Origin: Calliopum simillimum
Lineage: Eukaryota > Arthropoda > Insecta > Diptera > Lauxaniidae
NCBI GenBank assembly: GCA_951812925.1
Contig: OX638368.1
Span: 119,125,309-119,189,308 of the forward strand
Direction: 5' to 3'
Length of the DNA: 64,000 nt
Both the position numbers and the translations under genes were made by a program. The notes beneath the pieces are model-generated. The model worked only from the letters and a program-made list of their open reading frames with translations, did no database searches and was not told the DNA's origin. This document shows, piece after piece, positions 57,481 to 64,000 of this stretch (within the stretch, counting starts at the first letter, position 1; the number at the start of each line of letters is the position of its first letter).

Positions 57481-57873
57481 GTATATATTAATATGCATGA
57501 CATAAATTTGTCCATCTCTTTTTACTATATTAGAAATGGAGCACGAATTTAAATTATACACCATTAGATACGTACTTGTGTGTAAAAGTGCACAAAGTTA
57601 AAATTATGTTAATTTTTGGACCTTAAGCCAGGTAAAATTAAATAAAAATTTTTCAATATTATAAACAACAAAATATCCGGCCAGTCAGAGCTCAAGCACG
57701 AAGAGAAAGACAAAAAGTATAGCACTGATGTTTTTTGTTTTGTTTATATTTCGCTTGAATTATACCAGGAATGATAAATGAGCTTTTCTGTTTTGTACCA
57801 AAAATTTAAAAAAAAGTACTAAAAGTGTCCAAAAAGTACCAAAATTATTTAATACATTTGTGGTCGGATTTTC
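57481..57873 (+). repeat. Interspersed family A, copy 4
   Basis: Begins GTATATATTAATATGCATGA and ends AATACATTTGTGGTCGGAT. It has the conserved TTTTTACTATATTAGAAATG word and the AGTGTCCAAAAAGTACCAAA block. It is immediately followed by copy 5. Confidence 0.88.
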
Positions 57874-57907
57874 TAATGTATATATAACTACGCAAGACTA
57901 AAACTTG

Positions 57908-58240
57908 TATATATTAATACGCAAAACAAAAATTTGTCCTACCTTTTTTACTATGTTAGAAATGAAGCACGACTTTGATTTATACACCATTAGAAAGGTA
58001 TTTGTGTGTAGATGTGCACAAAGTTAAAATCATTTTAATATTTTGCCATTAAGTCAGGTAAAATTAAATGCAAATTTTTCATTGGCCAACAGAGTTGAAA
58101 AGACGATACAGCGCAAAGAGAAAGACAAAAAGCTGACTGACACTGACTTCATATTTTTTGTTTTCTTTTCGTTTCACATTTGTCATTGTGCCAAGGATTA
58201 TAAATGAGATTTTCTATTTTGTACCAAATAGCAAAAAAAA
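57908..58240 (+). repeat. Interspersed family A, copy 5 (3' truncated)
   Basis: In tandem with copy 4. A 27-bp false start (TATATAACTACGCAAGAC at 57881) precedes the real start TATATATTAATACGCAAAAC at 57908. The 3' GTACTAAGTGTCC block is missing. Confidence 0.85.
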
Positions 58241-59119
58241 TATAGGAATTTAAAGATTTTGAATATTCTTAATCGCATTTTCCCAGACCTTGCCTGAAGG
58301 GCATGGCTTGATCAACTCAAAAGATAGTATCCTTTACTTTTTCTACACGTTATTGGTTATAAAAATAAGCCAACAACAATATTAGCAATTAAAGCAGCTG
58401 CTTTGTAATCCCCTGCCAACAAATTAAAAACTTTCAATTAAAATTAAAAAAAAAATTTAAATAAAATTAAAAAAATAACAAACATTTTGCGAAAAATTAA
58501 TGGCAGATTTAATTAGCAAGTTTATTTTGCTTAAGAACCAAGAATTTGTTGCGTTAAGAATTGGTAAACATGAACTAATAACAAAAAAAAAAGTTTAAAA
58601 AAAAAGTAAAACCACATCACAATTGATGAGCAGAGGGCATAAATATGAACTTAAAGCTACATTTTTTCCAAAGTAACAACAACGCGTGACGTTTCGAAAA
58701 GAATTCAAAACGTGTGGCAACCAACATTTGGTTATAACGCGCCGCTGGATGCCAATTTAATTTGTTTATTATTACTCTCGTATTTTGCATCTACTTAATT
58801 TCAGAAATCTCAAACTCAACAAAAAAAAGAAAAAAAAAAAAAGGAAAAAATGTTTATAAATCAATCAAGATCACCTGTTCGGACGAAATGCCTTCAAGTG
58901 TAAAAAATCAATAGTTCAGGCAGACTGTGGAGGAAAAAAAAGGGAATACACAAACACGAACGTGGGTGAAGTCAGTTGGAAAATGGTTTATTTTTTTGGT
59001 ATCTACATTTCAGTTTTTGTTGTAGTTTTTTTTTATTTGACTTCACTCAAAATGAATTGCTTAAATATGTACAATGTAGATACAACTGACCATATGTCTG
59101 GCGTACATAAAGTAGAAAT

Positions 59120-59150
<31 letters not shown>

Positions 59151-59498
59151 AAACCACAAAAATCAATTATTGGAGACTGCAGCCAAGTGGTATTATTAAA
59201 ATTTCACACAGAACCTACTAAATAATTGGGCAATTCCATGAGTATTTAAAAAAAAAACGAGCACCGATTTGCTTAAATTGGTCTAGGCTCAAGACATAAG
59301 TATATGCAAAGTCTAGTCTGATTTGGCTTAAGTTTTTGTACTTACATTTCTTAGTGGAAATAGGAAGCAGCTTGGTGAATCTCCGAAAAAGGTACCAAAA
59401 CACGTATTGTTTTGTTCCTCAACTTCTTTCTTTATTTTTTTATTAAATGAAGATATAGAATATTGTGACCTTAGTTTCTGAAATCTTTTTGAAAATTG
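58241..59498. other. Non-coding; T run
   Basis: A-rich blocks (58450-58610, 58820-58850) and a run of about 24 T near 59120-59143. The open stretch 58962-59225 spans this T run and is not convincing. Confidence 0.45.
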
Positions 59499-59572
59499 TA
59501 TTGGGTCTACAACTTAAAAAAATATTTTTTTTTGCGAAAATATGCATTTATTTCGATAACAAAATGAATTTA

Positions 59573-60402
59573 TAGGTAGAATGGGAAGTTTTGCAACATA
59601 GGGAATTATGCAATACGTCTCATGTGACCAACTACCGTCAATTTTTTGTCTCGCTACGATCAAACTTTTTCACCAGCACTCGTCACGTCAATACATATTC
59701 TTCGTGTCGTTCTTTATTGTGCGTTGAAAAATTTGCCGGAAAGTTTCATTGTCTTTGCGGTCTTTTCAGTCACTTGTTGAAGCTGATGATAAAGGTCAAT
59801 ATATACAAAACATTCCTTTGTGAATATCCTTCCAACGCACGAAAGTAATGACACATAAACATTTGATGCATCAATGATGCGGTGGCCATTTTGATTATGT
59901 AGAAAGAGGCGAGTTTCGCAACAAAATGCCACATTTGACAGTTTTCAACCCGAATTTGCATTTTCCATGCGTATATTGCATTATTTGTCAATAATTAGTA
60001 TGTTTCATGCAATTTGATGGACTTTCTTCACCGAATTTAGTATTTTTCTTGATTTTATTCGTGGTTTTTTGTGATTTTTGTAGGTAGTAACCATGCCACA
60101 TTATAATTATCGTACAACCAGCAATCAAAGAGTTAATTTAAGAAAGAATATACATCAAAATATGTAATTTTCTTTAATTTAAAGCTGTGTTGCACAATTC
60201 CCTCCGTGTTGCACAGCTCCCCAAAAACGCGTCTTTTGCGCTAACAAGCATAACTTTTAGATTTTTTTAAATTTCAACCTAACCCTTTAGCCTTGAAGCA
60301 TACTAGAGATTCTACATATATACTGAGATGCTAAAAAAAATTAATTTCATAGTATTTTCTCCCTGAAACCAAACCTGTCGCACAACTCCTCATTCTCCCC
60401 TA
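59573..60402 (+). mobile_element. pogo-like MITE nested in mariner
   Basis: Ends TAGGTAGAATGGGAAGTTTT and, inward from the right, TAGGGGAGAATGAGGAGTTG. TA is at 59571-59572 and 60403-60404. GGGA..T.TGCAACA-like words recur next to both ends (about 59583, 59600, and inverted at 60190 and 60210). A short frame at 60093-60167 (MPHYNYRTTSNQR...) resembles the M-P-x-x-Y-x-R-x-T start of pogo/CENP-B-type transposases. The rest is non-coding, so it is a non-autonomous derivative. Pogo assignment is tentative. Confidence 0.65.
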
Positions 60403-60604
60403 TATTGTTCCAAGTATTGTTCATCGGAAGAACGAGTAATGTTTCCAATTCTTCGTCTTCAAACTTTTTTGGCTGTCCTGGGCGTTCTTTGTATTTGATG
60501 TCAAAATCACCACTTTGAAATCGTGCGAACCACTTTTGACACACTCTTACCTCTGGAACATATTCAACATAAGCTGCCGTGAGAAATTGATAAGCTTTCA
60601 ACAT
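60403..60604 (-). pseudogene. mariner transposase N-terminus
   Basis: Open from ATG at 60602-60604 downwards. VCQKWFARFQSGDFDIK followed by ERPGQPKKFEDEELETLL is the helix-turn-helix and linker of mariner transposases. Soon after, the sequence jumps (in another frame) to SSDEQYLEQY, typical of the extreme C-terminus, then meets the inserted MITE. There is no catalytic region. Confidence 0.85.
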
Positions 60605-60829
60605 TTAAAGTGTATTAAAAAATTGTTTATATCAATTGCTGTTCACTTTGACAGATCGGATCCCATAGAACCTTTGACGCTCTTTAAGATGCAATAGCTT
60701 TCATTTACAACAAATCAGTACGTATATTAGTAACGCCATCTAGTAACAAAACGAACTTTTTAAGTTCTAGATCCAATATAAAATTTTTAAGAGTTGCCAT
60801 ATGGGCAAATCCGAAAAAAGGTCAACCAA

Positions 60830-61140
60830 GAGAAAAATTATAAAGTTGCCGTAACAGCGTATTTTGGCGTTAGGTGAGTGGGATCGCCCTGAAATAAGTA
60901 GGAGTTTTTAATATGCTTTCTAAGGGTTCATTCCTTATTCCAAGTTTCTTAAAAATTGGTGCAACGGTTTAGCCGCGGCAATGCATTTCGCCTTTAGAGG
61001 CGTGGCACTGGTAGCTACATAACAAAACGCCTTCAATAAGGTTGTATTCCAAATTTCATAAAAATCGATGCAGTGGTTGAGCTGCAACAGCGTATTTTCA
61101 CCGTGAGATGCGGATCCAAGAAAAAATTTTACTTTTGTGT
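60830..61140 (+). repeat. Tandem family F, about 109-bp unit
   Basis: ATTCCAAGTTTCTTAAAAATTGGTG at about 60937 and its relative ATTCCAAATTTCATAAAAATCGATG at about 61046, each followed by a GTTTAGC/GTTGAGC..GC.GCAA segment. A preceding partial unit ends GTAACAGCGTATTTTGGCG. It contains GAGGCGTGGCAC at about 61008. Confidence 0.65.
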
Positions 61141-61260
61141 GTACTGCACTTCTTTACAACCTTTTCCAGAGATAATTAAAGCGAATATGATGTGTTTAAG
61201 TTAGTTGAAAAGAGGCTGCATCAATTTTCGTTAGCCTATGTATATATATAAAATAAAAAT

Positions 61261-61647
61261 TGTAACGTTCGCAACGTAACGTGCGCAACACACAAAAGTT
61301 AAAATTTTGTACGAACGAAGGACTCTTTGATTCCCTCAAAAGCAGTTTCGATAAGCTCAAACATTTTTCTTCCTTTGGAGGATTTTGCTTTTTTTGTTTA
61401 AACTGGACAATTCGTTAGAAATTTTCAAAATGTACATTGATCTCCACAACGACTTCTATTTTTTGTAACGTACAAACAGCACTTTATGCACGATTATATT
61501 GTAACTGATAAAAGCCAGGAAATGTTTTTAAATGCCTTTTGAAAGTACTCTCAAATGGTAACATACCACTGCAGGTAAATTAAAAACTTAGCATTCAGAG
61601 CGCCTTCAGGAATAAAAAATATGCGTACGAATGTAACGTTCGCAACG
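61261..61647 (+). repeat. Interval flanked by a 16-bp direct repeat
   Basis: TGTAACGTTCGCAACG occurs at 61261-61276 and 61632-61647. The interval between has no coding or tail. It may be an insertion with a long target duplication, or a remnant of a tandem repeat (a related GTAACGTGCGCAAC lies just inside the left copy). Confidence 0.5.
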
Positions 61648-61775
61648 CAGGATTAGCCCATATGGTTTTGTTTTGGAAGTTTTGCTTAAACTATGTACTA
61701 TATATAATAAATTAAAATGAAATTTCAATCACAAAACCCTCAAATAAACTTTTTAAAAATTCAACATAAACACTT

Positions 61776-62172
61776 AGGGTTGCCACCTGGTTATTTTCAA
61801 AAATTTTGTTCAAATTTAGCTTGTTTTGGCTAAATTGAAATTTTTGGTTTGAGAAAACCTGTGAAAATCTGAGTGTTTCTGCATACAAAAAACTTCAATT
61901 GAGTCAAAAAAGTATTTTTTGAAAATATCCATGTGGCAACCCTGAACATAAAATTGAATTTTTAAAAAATTTATTTAAGCGTTTTAAGCCTAAAATCTAA
62001 TTTTTAATTTTTAAATACATGGTTTAAGCAAAACTAACAAAAAAAGCTGGGGGCAACTCCCAAAGCTTTTGTAAAATTAAAAAGTCTGAGCTTTTTTGAA
62101 ACCAAAAATTTAAATTAAGCTAAAAAAAGTAAGCTTTACACAAAATTTTCGAAAACGACCAGGTGGCAGCCT
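61776..62172. repeat. MITE-like inverted repeats ending AGG(G/C)TTGCCAC
   Basis: AGGGTTGCCACCTGG at 61776 faces two inverted partners, ending at 61943 (inward AGGGTTGCCACATGG) and 62172 (inward AGGCTGCCACCTGG). Pairing of the outer ends extends about 70 bp (TTTTCGAAAATTTTGT-like, AGCTT..TTTT). The segment after the inner partner (61949-62020) recurs at 62176-62250, so part of the unit is tandemly duplicated. Confidence 0.65.
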
Positions 62173-62936
62173 TTAAAATTTATATGGATTTTTCAAAAAG
62201 GTTCTTTAAGCGTTTAAAGAGAATTGTTTTTTTATTTTTTAATTAAATTAGTAAAATAAAAAAAGGTGCCAATTCTGAAAGATGAATTCATTATTGGGCG
62301 AATGGCAGCCGACAATGAAACAGCAAACATTTAAAAAAAGTTGAAACTGGTGGAATCGAATTTGAATTGAAGATTGATTAAATTACCTTAAGACAAAAGA
62401 ATACGTTTGGTAATATACAAAAAACTTGCCAGGAGAATGTCACACACTTCACTTTCAGTTCTCTTTTTAACTAACTATTTTAAAAACTTACAGTTAAAAT
62501 ATGAAAAACTGAGTAGAGGTAATCTATTATGAGAGAGATATACAAAACGAGCAAATTTAGTGCACTTAGAAGAGGTTTGGGATAGGCGGGAGAATGATTT
62601 TTAACACTTTATGTTATTTAGAATCATTTTTTCACATAGAAGCTTTTGTTTAGAATCTGAATTAAAAAGTTAAATATCCAAGTTTAGTTTTAACATATGT
62701 TAAACATGGTTTTGCGCCCCAAGACACTGAATGGTACATTTTCCGAAGAATCACCTAGCTACAAATTTTCATGATTTTTCCAGTCGGGAACATTTTCCGT
62801 TTTCGAGATGTCTCTGAGTCAAGGTAAAAGATTTTCTATGCATCGCTAAAGACGGGATGTTTTTACTCTTAAAACTTTTCCTCATAAGCTTTATTCACAA
62901 GTACGTGGGCTGCTAGGTATATTTCTGGCCCAGGCA
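62173..62936. other. Non-coding, no recognised element
   Basis: AT-rich; apart from the duplicated tail noted for the preceding repeat, nothing is recognised. Confidence 0.45.
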
Positions 62937-63862
62937 GAATATAGTCTTTATTTCTAAAGCAACTCTTAGGTATCCATTTTCTAACGAAAAAAAAGTTTTT
63001 TCCAAAAAACATGTTTTTTTTTAGCCAAAATAGGCCTTCAGTAGAATCAAAAAATGAGTGCTTTAGAAATAAAGACTATATTCTTACAAAAATGTTGGCG
63101 TTAAATTTTTTTTGTTTTTTTTTGGGGTATAGATATTCGGTTCCAAAAAAACGATTTTTTTTACGTTCTTCATTCAATAGCTCGGCTGGGAAAATGATTT
63201 TTTACTCAAAAGAGTGGCGTCTAACGAAAAAAGTGTATATGGCAAAAAATGCTTAAAATTGACTAAAACATACGTGTGAATCTTTTCAGAGTTTTTTGCA
63301 ATATTTTATAATTTTTCAAAACTTGGTCAAAACAATAAAAAATTAAAAAAAATTAAAAAGAATTTGAAAAAATTCATGCTTATTATTTGGAAGATTCTTA
63401 ATATTTTACGTCTTATGAAATTTTTTCGTAGACGCCTTGGTTTTGAGTAAACTTATCATTGTGCTGACGATCGCTGGTTTAACAACTGAAAAATCTCACT
63501 TGATAAATTTTTTAAAAAACTATAAAAAATTCTAAAATTTTGAAAAAAATGTACACGTATTTTTTGGACAATTCCAAGTACTCTTTGCCTTATGCACTTT
63601 TTTCGTTAGATGCCTCGCTTTTGAGTAAAAAATCGTTTTCCCGGTTGCGTTCTTGAAAAACTTAACAAAAATCGATTTTGGGACGTGAATATTATCTATA
63701 CCCCCAAAAAAATTTAAAAGTTTTAACCGCCAAAATTTTTGAAAGTACATAGTCTTTATTACTAAAGAACCTTGGGAATCTATTTTGTAATGAAAAAATT
63801 GATGACCAAAACACATGTTTTTTCAGCCAAAATGAACCTTCAGTAGAATTAAAAGTGCTCCA
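62937..63862. repeat. Compound inverted and direct repeat
   Basis: A direct pair (62937-63060 and 63747-63862; shared ATAGTCTTTATT, CATGTTTTTT..AGCCAAAAT and CCTTCAGTAGAAT) encloses an inverted pair (about 63060-63260 and 63590-63768; shared TAATAAAGACTAT, GGTATAGATA, ATTTTTTACTCAAAAG and TCTAACGAAAAAAGTG). Moderately diverged. Open stretches on each arm resemble one another, as expected from the inverted pair. Confidence 0.75.
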
Positions 63863-63886
63863 TTGGTTTTTCTCGGAACGAAACAA

Positions 63887-64000
63887 AACTAGTAAGGGTG
63901 TTACCTTTGGCCTGGCCAAACGTTAAATACCCTACACAGCAGTATTTTGAAAGTTTTGCTTATATGGGAGGTGCCACGCCCCCTTGTTCAAATTTACCCA
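63887..64000 (+). mobile_element. Interspersed family B, copy 4 (5' end, runs off window)
   Basis: AACTAGTAAGGGTGTTACCT, then GCCTGGCCAAACGTTAAATA and CCCTACACAGCAGTATTTTG, then the first internal unit with GTGCCACGCCCCCTTG. This gives the best-preserved leader of the family and matches the reverse copy at 51385-51430. Confidence 0.85.

Larger units (their letters stand above)
59501..60776 (-). mobile_element. mariner deletion derivative with nested MITE
   Basis: Termini TTGGGTCTACAACTTAAAAA (59501-59520) and, inward from the right, TTGGATCTAGAACTTAAAAA (60757-60776) differ at two positions. TA lies at 59499-59500 and 60777-60778. Only about 72 bp of the left end and 374 bp of the right end belong to mariner; the space between is a later insertion (59573-60402). 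The transposase N-terminus is fused to its last codons, so the bulk of the gene was deleted before the MITE landed. Confidence 0.82.

Noticed and set aside
58962..59225. 87-codon plus-strand frame with a hydrophobic start
   Set aside because: It crosses a T run read as poly-Phe and has no further support.

Overview
This window reads as nuclear DNA of a fly, most probably a tephritid fruit fly. It is very AT-rich, with long A and T runs and CA/TG microsatellites. Its mobile elements belong to families typical of insects, including a rosa-like element (a family first described from Ceratitis rosa) and a copia-type element with copia-style half-tRNA priming. The species assignment is inference; the sequence itself shows an insect-type transposon landscape. 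I found no convincing host exon, tRNA or rRNA. The window is most likely intergenic or deep intronic DNA, and almost every recognisable coding sequence belongs to a mobile element.

Layout. 0.5-2.6 kb: a 57-bp minisatellite whose last unit is split by a nearly intact Tc1/mariner element of the maT (DD37D) type. 4.9-6.0 kb: a decayed LINE reverse transcriptase on the minus strand. 8.9-14.65 kb: a truncated interspersed repeat (family B), then a rosa-like mariner relic split by a complete copia-type LTR retrotransposon. That element has identical 184-bp LTRs, a 5-bp target duplication and one uninterrupted gag-pol frame, and it is the only intact gene in the window. 14.9-15.7 kb: a foldback MITE and the first copy of repeat family A. 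17.2-18.8 kb: a 1.6-kb foldback element. 20.5-21.7 kb: a tandem repeat of about 407 bp. 23.9-25.0 kb: a piggyBac-like remnant with TTAA flanks. 25.1-27.8 kb: two mariner relics. 28.2-29.3 kb: a LINE fragment running into a 700-bp TGAA microsatellite.

31.4-32.2 kb: a highly degenerate array that keeps strict 7-bp register. 36.3-37.1 kb: a T-rich array of 20-bp units. 39.2-40.2 kb: a second piggyBac-like relic. 40.3-41.1 kb: tandem family C. 43.6-45.7 kb: family B, family A and a MITE carrying TATCGATA sites. 47.9-49.0 kb: a long-TIR element with a pogo-like zinc-finger remnant. 50.7-53.4 kb: family B (reverse), a near-perfect foldback, family A and another foldback. 56.1-58.2 kb: a second LINE relic and two tandem copies of family A. 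59.5-60.8 kb: a mariner deletion derivative with a pogo-like MITE inside it. 60.8-64.0 kb: tandem and inverted repeats and the start of a fourth family B copy.

The elements do not form a pathway; what links them is insertion order. The minisatellite predates maT, rosa predates the copia element, repeat family D predates piggyBac-1, and the mariner deletion derivative predates the pogo-like MITE. The copia element is the youngest insertion on sequence evidence (identical LTRs, open frame). Next are the maT element (one homopolymer frameshift) and the 51.5-kb foldback (near-identical arms).
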